Positions 1 to 8,806 of a DNA stretch of 64,000 nucleotides are shown here, in pieces; positions within the stretch are counted from its first letter, which is position 1; each line of letters begins with the position of its first letter. Made by a program: the position numbers and the translations under genes. This stretch comes from Georgenia daeguensis (lineage in GTDB: Bacteria; Actinomycetota; Actinomycetes; Actinomycetales; Actinomycetaceae), in assembly GCF_039537705.1 (NCBI RefSeq), contig NZ_BAABBA010000007.1, forward strand, positions 62,001 through 126,000, written 5' to 3'. The notes under the pieces are model-generated. The model saw nothing but the letters and a program-made list of their open reading frames with translations, was not told where the DNA came from and ran no database searches.

Positions 1-144
1 GTTCACGCGCTTCGGGGCGCCGTTGACGAGGGCGCGCACGCGCTGGATGTTCGGGTTCCAACGGCGGCTGGTCCGCACGTGGGAGTGCGAGACGCTCTTG
101 CCGAAGCTCGGGCGCTTGCCGCAGACGTCGCAGGTGGCAGCCAC
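1..144 (-). CDS. rpmB: 50S ribosomal protein L28 (3' end cut by window edge)
   Basis: Structural protein of the large ribosomal subunit. The 48 visible codons begin AATCDVCGKRPSFG and continue with the SHSHVRTSRRWNPNIQRV stretch typical of actinobacterial L28. The first CxxC of the zinc-binding type (CDVC) is present and the rest of the protein lies beyond the window edge. The start is GTG at 144, preceded by AGGAG about 7 bases upstream. Its leftward direction, divergent from the DAK2-recG pair, is the usual actinobacterial arrangement. The family and the start are clear. Confidence 0.95.
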   Translation of the reverse strand, partial: MAATCDVCGKRPSFGKSVSHSHVRTSRRWNPNIQRVRALVNGAPKRVN

Positions 145-249
145 GGTCGTTCTCCTGATCTTCTCGCTGACGCACAGCCGGGAGGCGGTGCGTGATGTCG
201 GTGAGCCCGAAGATGGAGGCGGACGCCTGCCGGGTCGGGCAACCTGGCA

Positions 250-279
250 AGAGTACCCGAGAAATCGCCGGAGGCTCAA
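250..279 (-). promoter_or_regulatory. Putative rpmB promoter
   Basis: On the minus strand TTGAGC (279-274) and TACTCT (255-250) are separated by 18 bp. Transcription would begin near 243 and leave an rpmB leader of about 100 bases. This is a pattern match only. Confidence 0.45.
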
Positions 280-445
280 ACGGCCGGGGCCCGGGCCGGG
301 GTGGCGTCCGCCACAGAGCGAGCTGCCGGGACCGATCCGGCCACGTTCCCACAGCGGTACCGGCCCGTGTGGGCGACGGCGGATAACCTGAGGATCGTAG
401 AGGACCGGCACCGGGCCGGTCCGCGGGAGCCGCCGAGGGGAGTCC

Positions 446-2032
446 GTGGTCGCCACCCTCGCCGAGCTCGACGCCGCCGCCGTCCGCCGATGGTTCGAGC
501 ACGCGCTGCGGTCGCTGCTGCTCGTGCGCGACGAGATCGATCGCCTCAACGTCTTCCCGGTGCCGGACTCCGACACCGGGACGAACCTCGTCCTCACCCT
601 CGCCGGGGCCGCCGAGGCCGTGCGGCCGCTGGGCCCGGACGCCGATCTGACGGCCCTCACCCGCGCCGCCGCCGACGGCGCCCTGCTCGGCGCCCGGGGA
701 AACTCGGGCATCATCGTCGGCCAGTGCCTCCAGGCCCTCGCGGCGACCTTCGCGGGACGCGCCTCGGCCGGGCCCGGCCCCGTGGCCGCCGGTCTTGACG
801 CGGCCGCCGCGCAGGCGCGGGAAGCGGTGGGCCGGCCCGTGGAGGGCACCATCCTGACCGTCGCACGCGCCGCGGCCGTCGCCGCCGCCGGTGCCGCGGA
901 CGAGGGCGGCGACCTCGAGTCGGTCGTCCGGGCGGCGGGCCTGGCGGCGCGGGACGCCCTCGCGGAGACCCGCGGGGCGTTCGGCGGAGCCGGCGTCGAC
1001 GCCGGTGGCGTGGGGTACGTCGTGCTGCTCACCGCGCTGCTCGACGTCGTGACCGCCACCGGCGACGCCGGGACCGCCCGCGCCGAACGGGTCACCACGT
1101 TCCTCGCCCGGCTCGGCACGAGACCGGCCGCGGGCGAGCGGGCGCCCGAGGAGCCCGCCGAGGAGCCGGTCAACGGGCCGGCGCCGGGGGAGCCCACCGA
1201 GGAGCCGGCCCTCGGGCCGCGGCCCGAGGACGACGGTGCCGGCGCGTTCGAGGTCATGTACGTGCTGCACGCCGGTGCGGACCGGGCCGCGGCGGTACGG
1301 GAAGGCCTGCAGCGCACGGGGCACTCGGTCGCCGTCGTCGGCGGAGAGCACCTGTGGCAGGTGCACGTGCACACGGACGATCCGGCCGCAGCCCTCGCCG
1401 GCCCGGGCGAGATGGCGCAGGTCTGCGTCCGGCTCGTGCGGCGGGACCCGGTGCGCGTCGGCGTCGTGGCCTGCACCCGCGCCCCCGGGCTGCTCGAGCA
1501 CCTGGCGCGCGCCGGGGCGGCGGCGGTTCTCGACCCGGACGCCGCCACCGTGGTCCGGGCGGCCACCGACACGCTCGCCGGGGAGGTCCTCGTGCTGCCG
1601 TGCGACGAGCCCGCGGCGCAGGCCGCCCGCACGGCGGCGGGGCACGACGGCCGCTCCGCGCCGCACCGGGCCCGCCCCGTGCGTCTTCACGTCGCGCCAC
1701 CCGCGGACGACCTGCTCGTCCTCGCCGCGGCCACGGAGGTCGGTGGCGCCCTCGTCAACGACCTCGACGACGCGCGCCGGCGCGCGGACGACGCGCGCGC
1801 CCGGATGCGGTCCCGGGCGGTGCCGCTCACGGGGGACGGGGCGGTGCGCGACGCCCTGGAGAGCTTGCTCGTCCCCGGGGACGAGCTGGTGACCGCCGTC
1901 GTCGGGGCGGGGGCGGGCGCCGGTACCGGGTCGGAGGTCCGCGCGGCGGTGGCCGCGCTCGCGCCGGCCGCGGAGGTCGTCGTCGTCGACGGGGGACAGT
2001 CGTCCCCCGCCCTGCTTCTGGGGGTGGAGTGA
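446..2032 (+). CDS. DAK2 domain fatty acid kinase-like protein (FakA/YloV family)
   Basis: 528 residues starting at GTG 446 behind a GAGGGGAG ribosome site. The N-terminal third is a DAK2 (dihydroxyacetone kinase subunit 2-like) nucleotide-binding domain with NVFPVPDSDTGTNL near residue 35 and GNSGIIVGQ near 88. The C-terminal half carries HVHTDDP (near 310), shared by the FakA/YloV family. FakA proteins phosphorylate fatty acids held by a FakB/DegV carrier; no fakB is seen here. An acidic Pro/Glu-rich linker (about residues 225-265) joins the halves. The stop overlaps the recG start (GTGA), so the two genes are probably translationally coupled. The exact substrate is inferred from the family only. 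Confidence 0.85.
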   Translation: MVATLAELDAAAVRRWFEHALRSLLLVRDEIDRLNVFPVPDSDTGTNLVLTLAGAAEAVRPLGPDADLTALTRAAADGALLGARGNSGIIVGQCLQALAATFAGRASAGPGPVAAGLDAAAAQAREAVGRPVEGTILTVARAAAVAAAGAADEGGDLESVVRAAGLAARDALAETRGAFGGAGVDAGGVGYVVLLTALLDVVTATGDAGTARAERVTTFLARLGTRPAAGERAPEEPAEEPVNGPAPGEPTEEPALGPRPEDDGAGAFEVMYVLHAGADRAAAVREGLQRTGHSVAVVGGEHLWQVHVHTDDPAAALAGPGEMAQVCVRLVRRDPVRVGVVACTRAPGLLEHLARAGAAAVLDPDAATVVRAATDTLAGEVLVLPCDEPAAQAARTAAGHDGRSAPHRARPVRLHVAPPADDLLVLAAATEVGGALVNDLDDARRRADDARARMRSRAVPLTGDGAVRDALESLLVPGDELVTAVVGAGAGAGTGSEVRAAVAALAPAAEVVVVDGGQSSPALLLGVE

Positions 2033-4314
2033 ACCAGCCGATCGCTCGCGAGAGCCGCCACGACCCGGCATTCCTCGGCGAGGTCGGGGGCCGTCTCGGA
2101 CGCTCCCTGGAGAAGGAGCTCGGCACCAGGACGGGCAAGGCGCTGGGCAAGCTCGGCGTGCACACGGTCGGCGACCTGCTGCGGCACTACCCACGCCGCT
2201 ACGGGGACCGCGGCAAGCTCACGGCGCTGCGGGAGCTGCGGGTCGGCGACCACGTCACGGTGATCGCCGAGGTGTCCTCCAACGATCTGCGCCAGATGCG
2301 CGGGAAGTCGGGCTCGATCCTCAACGTCCGGATCACCGACGGCACCGACGAGCTGCTCCTGACGTTCTTCGGCAAGCACTCCCGCTCGCTCGAGCACCAC
2401 CAGCGGCGGCTCCGCCGCGGCGCGACCGGGATGTTCAGCGGCACGGTGAGCGCCTACCGCGGCGACCGCCAGCTCACGCACCCGAACTACGAGACCTTCG
2501 ACGACCTCGACGACGAGTTCGCCGCCGTGCAGAAGGTCGACTGGCCCATCCCGATCTACCCGGCGAGCGCGAGCATCGCCAGCTGGCAGATCGAGAAGGC
2601 GGTGGAGACCGTGCTGCGCCCGCTCACGGCCGAGGACGTCCCCGAGGCGCTGCCGGCCGCCTACCGCCGGGAGCACGACCTGCCCGACGTGATGACCGCC
2701 CTGCGCGGGCTGCACGCCCCCCGCACCCCGGAGGACTGGCAGCGCGCGCGCCGGCGGTTCCGCCACGAGGAGGCCTTCGTCCTCCAGACCGCGCTCGCCC
2801 AGCGCCGCGCCGCCACCCTGTCCGACGCCGCGACGGCCTACGAGCCCCGGGGCGGGGGCATCCGCGACGCGTTCGAGGCCCGCCTGCCCTTCGAGCTCAC
2901 CGCCGGGCAGTGGGAGGTGGCGGCGGTGCTCGAGCGGGAGATCGCCGCACCGGTCCCGATGATGCGGCTGCTGCAGGGCGAGGTCGGCTCGGGCAAGACC
3001 GTCGTCGCGCTGCGCGCGATGCTCCAGGTGGTCGACGGTGGGGGCCAGGCCGCGCTCCTGGCCCCCACCGAGGTCCTCGCCCAGCAGCACCACCGCTCCA
3101 TCACCGGCCTGCTCGGCCCCCTCGCCGAGGCAGGCATGCTGGGCGGGGCCGAGGAGGGCACCCGGGTGGTCCTGCTGACCGGGTCGATGGGCGCCGCCGC
3201 CCGCCGCAAGGCGCTCGCCGCCGCCGCCTCGGGCGAGGCGGGGATCGTCATCGGCACGCACGCGCTCCTCAGCGAGGTGGTCCAGATCCCCGACCTCGGC
3301 CTCGTCGTCGTCGACGAGCAGCACCGCTTCGGCGTGGAGCAGCGCGACGCCCTGCGGGCCAAGGGCCGCGCCACGCCGCACCTGCTGGTCATGACGGCGA
3401 CGCCGATCCCGCGGACCGTGGCGATGACCAGCTTCGGTGACCTCGAGACGTCCACCCTGCGTGAGCTGCCGGCCGGACGGGCGGGCGTGAGCACCAACAT
3501 CGTCCCCGCGGACCGGCCCCGGTGGGTCGAGCGCACCTGGGAGCGCGTCCGCGAGGAGGTCGAGGCCGGGGGCCGCGCCTACGTCGTGTGCCCGCGGATC
3601 ACGGCGGGCGAGAACGGCGGCGACGCCACCGAGGACGGCTTCTCCGACGACGGCTCGGACGAGCTCTTCGCCCTGGACGAGGCGGCGGAGCCGCGCCGGC
3701 CGCTCGCCTCCGTCGAGGAGGTCGCCGCCCTGCTTCGGCAGACCCCCGCGCTGGCGGGCGTGGCGATCGGCGAGATGCACGGGCAGCTGCCCACCGACAC
3801 CAAGGACGCCGCGATGGCGGACTTCGCGGCCGGCCGGACCCCGGTGCTGGTATCCACCACGGTCATCGAGGTGGGCGTGGACGTCCCGGAGGCCACGGTG
3901 ATGGTCGTCCTCGACGCCGACAGGTTCGGTCTGTCCCAGCTCCACCAGCTGCGCGGCCGGGTCGGGCGCGGGACCAAGCCCGGCATGTGCCTCGCGGTGA
4001 CGGCCGCGCACCCGGACTCCGGCTCCTTCGAACGTCTGGCCGCGTTCGCCGCGACCACCGACGGGTTCGAGCTCGCCGAGACCGACCTGAAGCTCCGGCG
4101 CGAGGGCGACGTCCTGGGCGCCACCCAGTCCGGCCGGTCCAGCTCGCTGCGGCTGCTGCGCGTGCTGCAGGACGCGGACATCATCGACGCCGCGCGGGCC
4201 GCCGCCCGTGAGCTCGTGGCCCACGACCCCGCCCTGGACTCCGAGCCCGGTCTCGCCCGCATGGTCGCCGAGTCGATCGACGAGGACGCCGCGGCGTACC
4301 TCGAGCGCACGTGA
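2029..4314 (+). CDS. recG: ATP-dependent DNA helicase RecG
   Basis: 761 residues. RecG remodels stalled replication forks and branch-migrates Holliday junctions. An N-terminal wedge/OB domain (about residues 60-180) is followed by the helicase core with Walker A GEVGSGKT near residue 317, DEQH box near 429, MTATPIPRT near 455, and the C-terminal motor with STTVIEVGVDVPEA and QLRGRVGRG. The GTG at 2029 is chosen because it overlaps the preceding stop as GTGA and puts the conserved N-terminus first; the open frame upstream is antisense-like Arg-rich sequence. An acidic insertion (DATEDGFSDDGSDE, near residue 535) is longer than in most RecG proteins. Identification is secure. Confidence 0.96.
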   Translation: MNQPIARESRHDPAFLGEVGGRLGRSLEKELGTRTGKALGKLGVHTVGDLLRHYPRRYGDRGKLTALRELRVGDHVTVIAEVSSNDLRQMRGKSGSILNVRITDGTDELLLTFFGKHSRSLEHHQRRLRRGATGMFSGTVSAYRGDRQLTHPNYETFDDLDDEFAAVQKVDWPIPIYPASASIASWQIEKAVETVLRPLTAEDVPEALPAAYRREHDLPDVMTALRGLHAPRTPEDWQRARRRFRHEEAFVLQTALAQRRAATLSDAATAYEPRGGGIRDAFEARLPFELTAGQWEVAAVLEREIAAPVPMMRLLQGEVGSGKTVVALRAMLQVVDGGGQAALLAPTEVLAQQHHRSITGLLGPLAEAGMLGGAEEGTRVVLLTGSMGAAARRKALAAAASGEAGIVIGTHALLSEVVQIPDLGLVVVDEQHRFGVEQRDALRAKGRATPHLLVMTATPIPRTVAMTSFGDLETSTLRELPAGRAGVSTNIVPADRPRWVERTWERVREEVEAGGRAYVVCPRITAGENGGDATEDGFSDDGSDELFALDEAAEPRRPLASVEEVAALLRQTPALAGVAIGEMHGQLPTDTKDAAMADFAAGRTPVLVSTTVIEVGVDVPEATVMVVLDADRFGLSQLHQLRGRVGRGTKPGMCLAVTAAHPDSGSFERLAAFAATTDGFELAETDLKLRREGDVLGATQSGRSSSLRLLRVLQDADIIDAARAAARELVAHDPALDSEPGLARMVAESIDEDAAAYLERT

Positions 4315-4461
4315 GCGAGCAGAGAGCGGCGCCGGGGCGGGCGTCGACGAGCTTCTTGCCGGTGGGGCGGCCCGGGCGCTCCTGCAGACCGGTTCGCTCG
4401 TGAGGATCCGGGCACTCGTGAGGACCCGGGTCCTCGTGCAGACCGTGTCCCTCGTGGTCGT

Positions 4462-5490
4462 CTAGGGGGTGCCTGTCCGCCCGTCCGTCGACCCAGTCGT
4501 TGCGCCGGCCGGCAGCTCGAGGGCCTCCGCGAGGAGCTCGTAGGAGCGGCGTCGCGCCTCCGCGGTCGGGGTGTTGGAGGCGACGATGATCTCGTCCGCC
4601 TGCGCGTGCGCCGCGAACTGCTCGACCTGCTCGCGGACCGTGGCCGGGGAGCCGACGGCGGAGTAGCGGAGCATGTGGCGGATCTGGTCGCCGGCGGGCG
4701 AGGCGAGGACGGCGTCGGCGTCCTCGTCCGACAGCGGCAGGCCGCTGCGCGTGAGCCGGCCGGCGTTCGCGCGCAGTGCCGAGTGGTACAGCTCGTGCGC
4801 CTCGACGTCGGTGTCGGCGGCGAAGACGTTCATGGCCGCGATGACGTAGGGCTCGGGGTTCGCGTCGGAGGGCCGGTACTCCCGCCGGTACGTGCTGACC
4901 GCGTCGACCAGGGCGTTCGGTGCGAAGTGCGAGGCGAACGAGTAGGGCAGCCCCAGGGCGGCGGCGAGCTTCGCGCCGAACAGCGAGGAGCCGAGGATGA
5001 TCAGCGGGACCTCGGTGCCTGTGCCGGGCGTCGCGCGCACCGTCTGGCCGGGGCGGGCGGGGCCGAGCAACGACTGCAGCTCCACGACGTCCTGCGGGAA
5101 CCGGTCGGAGTCGGTGGGGTGACGGCGCAGCGCCTGGAGCATCGCCATGTCCCCGCCCGGCGCGCGGCCGAGCCCGAGGTCGATGCGGCCGGGATAGAGC
5201 GTCTCCAGCGTGCCGAACTGCTCGGCGATCACCAGCGGCGAGTGGTTCGGCAGCATGATGCCGCCGGCACCGACCCGGATGGTTGAGGTGCTGCCGGCGA
5301 TGTGCCCGATCAGCACGGCCGTGGCGGAGGAGGCGATGGTCGGCATGTTGTGGTGCTCGGCGAACCAGTACCGCCGGTAGCCCCATCGCTCCGCGTCCCG
5401 GGCCAGCGCCACGCTGGCGTCGAACGTCTCCCGCACGCTCCCGCCCGGCCGGACGGTGGCGAGGTCGAGCACTGACACGGGCACGGGCAT
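4462..5490 (-). CDS. LLM class flavin-dependent oxidoreductase
   Basis: 342 residues with the luciferase-like monooxygenase TIM-barrel signature: WFAEHHNMP near residue 45, IRVGAGGIMLPNH near 85 and the RIDLGLGRAPGGD stretch near 115. These are typical of the MsnO8/YhbW-type group that uses FMN or F420. The start is ATG 5490 behind GGAGG at 8 bases. It stands alone between recG (tail to tail) and the beta-helix gene. The substrate cannot be told from sequence. The 147 bases between recG and this gene hold only short GTCCTCGTG-like direct repeats. Confidence 0.85.
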   Translation of the reverse strand: MPVPVSVLDLATVRPGGSVRETFDASVALARDAERWGYRRYWFAEHHNMPTIASSATAVLIGHIAGSTSTIRVGAGGIMLPNHSPLVIAEQFGTLETLYPGRIDLGLGRAPGGDMAMLQALRRHPTDSDRFPQDVVELQSLLGPARPGQTVRATPGTGTEVPLIILGSSLFGAKLAAALGLPYSFASHFAPNALVDAVSTYRREYRPSDANPEPYVIAAMNVFAADTDVEAHELYHSALRANAGRLTRSGLPLSDEDADAVLASPAGDQIRHMLRYSAVGSPATVREQVEQFAAHAQADEIIVASNTPTAEARRRSYELLAEALELPAGATTGSTDGRTGTP

Positions 5491-5710
5491 GGGGGACCTC
5501 CGACTTTTCCGACCCGCGCACAACGGGGGGTGCGCGTCCGATCACCGTACGTCGGCCGGACCGTCAAGGGCCAGACGCCGCCGCAGGCGCCCGGCGTGCG
5601 CGAGCGGAGCCGGCGAGCAGGGCGCATCATTTTTGGAATCCTTTGACCTGCTCGCGCGTTAGGACAGGTGTACAGAACATCCCTGAGTCAATCCCGGGGG
5701 AGGGATCAGC

Positions 5711-6124
5711 ATGCGGCCCACGCATGTCGAGCTGGAGGACGACGACGGCACCGTCCTGCGGTACTTCCACCACGCGAACGGCGGTGGCCTCGTCGAGTCC
5801 AGCGCGCGCGTCCACCCGACGGCCTTCGTCGCCGCCGGGGCCTACGTCGACCCCGGTGCCCGGGTGGGCGCCGGCGCTCGCGTGAGTGCGGGCGCGTGGA
5901 TCGACCGGCGTGCCGCCGTCGCCGCCAAGGCCGTCGTGGGGGCGGACGCCCACGTCGGTCCGGGTGCCGTCGTCGGCCGCGGAGCGACCCTCGGCACGCG
6001 GGTCCGTGTCGGCGCGGACGCGCGGATCGGAGCGGGCGTCACCGTCCCGGTGGACACCGTGGTCAAGGCGGGTGCCGTCGTCGAGGTGGCCGGCAGACGC
6101 GGCAAGGTGGGCGCCGCGGCCTGA
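5711..6124 (+). CDS. Small left-handed beta-helix (hexapeptide repeat) protein
   Basis: 137 residues. After a short N-terminal segment (about 30 residues) the rest is hexapeptide repeats of the [LIV]-G-x4 kind, for example ARVHPTAFVAAGAYVDPGA, ARVGAGARV and AVVGADAHVGPGAVV, which fold as a left-handed parallel beta helix. Such folds occur in acyltransferases and gamma carbonic anhydrases, but no separate catalytic domain or metal-binding His trio is evident, so no reaction is assigned. A GGGGGAGGG ribosome site precedes ATG 5711. Expressed alone, upstream of rsmD. Confidence 0.7.
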   Translation: MRPTHVELEDDDGTVLRYFHHANGGGLVESSARVHPTAFVAAGAYVDPGARVGAGARVSAGAWIDRRAAVAAKAVVGADAHVGPGAVVGRGATLGTRVRVGADARIGAGVTVPVDTVVKAGAVVEVAGRRGKVGAAA

Positions 6125-6267
6125 GCGGGCAGACTGCGCCGCCCCCCGCCTGCCGCGGCACGCCGCCTCGCCGGACACCTGGCCTGCGGCTGGTCCGGGC
6201 GCTCGGCACGGCGATCTCCGGTCGCCTGACCTGCCGCCCCGCCGGACGGGCGCGGTGCGTGCGTCAC

Positions 6268-6273
6268 TACGCT
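6268..6273 (+). promoter_or_regulatory. -10 box of leaderless rsmD promoter
   Basis: TACGCT ends 6 bases before GTG 6280, so transcription probably starts at the start codon itself. No Shine-Dalgarno sequence is present in between. Confidence 0.55.
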
Positions 6274-6279
6274 GACCCG

Positions 6280-6906
6280 GTGACCAGGATCGTCGCCGGC
6301 ACCGCGGGTGGCCGGACCCTCCAGGTGCCGCGCAGCGGCACCCGGCCCACCTCCGAACGGGTACGAGAGGCTCTCTTCTCCCGCCTCGACCACCTGGGCG
6401 TGGTCGGCGGCGCACGGGTCCTCGACCTCTACGCCGGGTCCGGGGCCCTCGGGCTCGAGGCGGCGAGCCGGGGCGCCGAGCGGGTGACGCTCGTCGAGGC
6501 CGCCCGCCCGGCGGCCGACCTGTGCCGCCGCAACGCCAAGGCGCTCGGGCTGCGGGAGGTCGACGTCGTCGCGCAACGGGTGGAGACCTACCTCGCCTCG
6601 GCCCCGGCCCGCGGCGCGGCGCCCGCCCACCTCGTGCTGCTCGACCCGCCGTACGACGTGACCGAGGAGGCTCTCGGGGAGGTCCTGGCGCTGCTCGCGG
6701 CGCGGGGCAGCGAGGACCCCGACCAGCCCGCCCCACCGGGACCGGCCCCCTGGCTGGACCGGGACGCCGTCGTCGTCGTCGAACGGTCCCGCCGCAGCCC
6801 CGAGCCCGCGTGGCCGGCCGGGCTGCGGCCGACCGACGCCCGACGCTACGGCGACACCCAGGTCTGGTTCGCCGCCCCGGCCGGTGACGCGCCGCCCGCG
6901 TCGTAA
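6280..6906 (+). CDS. rsmD: 16S rRNA (guanine966-N2)-methyltransferase RsmD
   Basis: 208 residues. Begins TRIVAGTAGGRTL, followed by the TSERVREALFSRL motif, SAM-binding LDLYAGSGALGLEAASRGA (near residue 48) and catalytic DPPYDV (near residue 124), all typical of RsmD, which methylates G966 of 16S rRNA in the assembling 30S subunit. GTG 6280 is chosen because it begins the conserved N-terminus and lies 6 bases after a TACGCT -10 box with no ribosome site, the layout of a leaderless mRNA. coaD follows, as in most actinobacteria. Confidence 0.93.
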   Translation: MTRIVAGTAGGRTLQVPRSGTRPTSERVREALFSRLDHLGVVGGARVLDLYAGSGALGLEAASRGAERVTLVEAARPAADLCRRNAKALGLREVDVVAQRVETYLASAPARGAAPAHLVLLDPPYDVTEEALGEVLALLAARGSEDPDQPAPPGPAPWLDRDAVVVVERSRRSPEPAWPAGLRPTDARRYGDTQVWFAAPAGDAPPAS

Positions 6907-6943
6907 CGCAGACTTCGTGGTCCGGCCCGCTACCGTGAATCGC

Positions 6944-6967
6944 ATGGTCCAAGTGGAGCGGCGATGA
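6944..6967 (+). CDS. Seven-residue upstream ORF coupled to coaD
   Basis: Encodes MVQVERR. Its ATG lies 7 bases after a TACCGT -10 box (6931-6936), so it would be read from the 5' end of a leaderless mRNA. Its stop overlaps the coaD start as ATGA (6964-6967), a coupling signal. Leaderless short ORFs ahead of coupled genes are known from mycobacteria. Whether the peptide itself matters is unknown; the main role may be delivering ribosomes to coaD. Confidence 0.5.
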   Translation: MVQVERR

Positions 6968-7455
6968 GCCTCGCGGTCTGCCCGGGGTCGTTCGACCCCA
7001 TCACGCTGGGCCACCTCGACGCCGTGCGGCGGGCGCGCGCGATGTTCGACGAGGTCGTGGTGGCCGTGGCGCACAACCCCGCGAAGCGGTACCTCTTCGA
7101 CGCCGAGGAACGCCTCGCCCTGGCCCGCGAGTCCGTCACCGGTCTCGACGGCGTCCGGGTCGAGCTCGTGCCCGGGCTGCTTGCGCAGTACTGCGCCGAC
7201 GTCGGGGCGACCGCCATCGTCAAGGGGCTGCGCGGTGCCGCCGACTTCGACGCCGAGCACGCCATGGCCCTCATGAACCGCCACCTCACCGGGGTGGAGA
7301 CCGTCTTCGTGATGGGCGACCCCGCGCTCGCCCACGTCGCCTCGTCCCTCGTCAAGGACATCGCCCAGCACGGCGGCGACGTCTCCGACCTCGTCCCGTC
7401 CGCCGTCGCCGCCGCGCTGCACCGGGCGCTGAGCAACTCAGGAGAAGCACGATGA
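6964..7455 (+). CDS. coaD: Phosphopantetheine adenylyltransferase
   Basis: 163 residues, the normal length. Transfers AMP from ATP to 4'-phosphopantetheine to give dephospho-CoA, the fourth step of CoA synthesis. The nucleotidyltransferase motif SFDPITLGH (residues 10-18) and the later ISSTxVK-equivalent HVASSLVKDIAQHGGDVSDLVP are visible. The ATG at 6964 overlaps a seven-codon upstream ORF. The stop overlaps the next gene as ATGA, so coaD and the SepIVA-like gene are one unit. Confidence 0.96.
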   Translation: MSLAVCPGSFDPITLGHLDAVRRARAMFDEVVVAVAHNPAKRYLFDAEERLALARESVTGLDGVRVELVPGLLAQYCADVGATAIVKGLRGAADFDAEHAMALMNRHLTGVETVFVMGDPALAHVASSLVKDIAQHGGDVSDLVPSAVAAALHRALSNSGEAR

Positions 7456-7976
7456 CCGCCAGCCAGCAGTACGCCTCCGCCGAGCAGCACGCCGAGGACG
7501 GCGCCTCGCTCATCTCCATCCTCGACGAGCTCACCGAGCTCGTCACCGCGGCACGGGCCATGCCGATGTCCGCCTCGGTGCTGGTCAACCGCGCCGAGGC
7601 CCTCGACCTGCTCGACGCCGCGCGCGCCGTGGTCCCCGAGGAGATCCAGACCGCGGACGACATCGTGGCCGACGCCGACGCGATGGTGGAGCGTGCCCGT
7701 CAGCGGGCGGACAAGATCGTCGAGGAGGCCCGCGTCCGCGCCGAGGAGCTCGTCAGCGAGGAGAACGTCGTGCGGCTGGCCGAGGAGCGTGCGGAGCAGA
7801 TCGTCCGGGACGCGGAGGCGAAGGCGGCCAAGCTGGCCGCGGACGCCAACGACTACTGCGACCGCCAGCTCGCCCAGTTCGAGATCGACCTGAACTCGAT
7901 CAGCACGCAGGTGCGCGCGGGCCGCGAGGCCCTCTCCGCCCGCGCCGGCCGGGTCGCCGTCGCTGCGGAGGAGTGA
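7452..7976 (+). CDS. SepIVA-like septum-associated coiled-coil protein
   Basis: 174 residues, nearly all predicted alpha-helical coiled coil with heptads rich in Ala, Glu and Arg (about residues 55-150). The N-terminal ISILDELTELVTAARAMPMSASVLVNR segment resembles mycobacterial Rv2927c/SepIVA, a DivIVA-like septation factor. The gene order (this gene, DUF177 gene, rnc, mutM/fpg) is the same as Rv2927c-Rv2926c-rnc-fpg in M. tuberculosis. The role in septation is inferred from that synteny and the fold. Overlaps coaD by 4 bases. Confidence 0.72.
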   Translation: MTASQQYASAEQHAEDGASLISILDELTELVTAARAMPMSASVLVNRAEALDLLDAARAVVPEEIQTADDIVADADAMVERARQRADKIVEEARVRAEELVSEENVVRLAEERAEQIVRDAEAKAAKLAADANDYCDRQLAQFEIDLNSISTQVRAGREALSARAGRVAVAAEE

Positions 7977-8062
7977 CCCGGGCGGGCCCGCCCGGCCCGC
8001 CCGCTCCCGGCTGCGCGCCCGGACTCAGGCCGCACCGGGACCCTGACCCACGCCCGGCCCCT

Positions 8063-8116
8063 GGCTCGCGCGCGGACCCCGGCTCGCGCGCGGACCCCGG
8101 CTCGCGCGCGGACCGC
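8063..8116. repeat. 18-bp tandem repeat, three copies
   Basis: GGCTCGCGCGCGGACCCC occurs at 8063-8080 and 8081-8098 and, with one late change, at 8099-8116, in the 257-base gap before the DUF177 gene. A TAGCAT -10-like box follows near 8126. The repeat itself has no evident function. Confidence 0.85.
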
Positions 8117-8233
8117 CCGGCGTGGGTAGCATCGAACGCTGGTCCCACCCGGCGGCGCTCTCGGGAGCCGGCACCGGCGCGGGGCCCGTTCACCGGTCCT
8201 CCCGCGCACCGCGCGGCTGCTGCAAGGAGTGTC

Positions 8234-8806
8234 ATGGACGCCCGATCGCCGCTCGTGATGAGTACGCACGAGCTCGGCCGCCGAGCCGGGACGATGCGCA
8301 CCGTCGAGCGCACCGTCCCCGCCCCCGCCGACCTCGGCACGGAGGTCATCGGCGTCCCCGAGGGCTCCGACGTCGAGCTGGATCTCCGGCTCGAGGCCGT
8401 GATGGACGGGGTCTTCGTGACGGGCACCGCCGCGGTCGGCCTGCACGGGGAGTGCGTGCGCTGCCTGCGCGACCTCGACCAGGACCTCGAGGTGGAGATC
8501 TCCGAGCTCTTCTACTACGCGAGCACCAAGGCTTCGCTGGTCCAGGAGGGCGACGAGGAGGCCGAGGACCTGCCCGCCGTCGACGGCGAGCTCATCGACC
8601 TCGAGACGACGCTGCGCGACGCCGTCGTCCTCGCCCTGCCCTTCCAGCCGCTGTGCCGGCCCGACTGCGGTGGGCTCTGCCCCGCGTGCGGTGAGCGGAT
8701 GGACGACCTCGAGCCCGGCCACCACCACGAGCAGCTCGACCCGCGCTGGTCCGCGCTGGGGAGCCTGCTGCAGGAGAAGGGCGAGACGAAGGACGGCGAG
8801 CGGTGA
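8234..8806 (+). CDS. DUF177 (YceD) family protein
   Basis: 190 residues. YceD/DUF177 proteins are linked to 23S rRNA accumulation and ribosome assembly. Diagnostic features are CVRCLRDL near residue 75 and a C-terminal four-Cys cluster CRPDCGGLCPACGERM (about residues 140-155), a likely zinc site. ATG 8234 follows AAGGAG by 4 bases. Its stop overlaps rnc (GTGA). In many bacteria rpmF (L32) sits directly after this gene; here rpmF is absent and rnc follows at once, as in mycobacteria. Confidence 0.88.
   Translation: MDARSPLVMSTHELGRRAGTMRTVERTVPAPADLGTEVIGVPEGSDVELDLRLEAVMDGVFVTGTAAVGLHGECVRCLRDLDQDLEVEISELFYYASTKASLVQEGDEEAEDLPAVDGELIDLETTLRDAVVLALPFQPLCRPDCGGLCPACGERMDDLEPGHHHEQLDPRWSALGSLLQEKGETKDGER

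Noticed and set aside
1687..4224. Very long minus-strand open frame over recG
   Set aside because: High GC removes stop codons from antisense frames; the translation is Arg/Gly/Ala-biased with no motif, while the plus strand is a complete RecG.
5842..7422. Long minus-strand frame over the beta-helix, rsmD and coaD genes
   Set aside because: Antisense shadow of three well-supported genes, with repetitive low-information translation.
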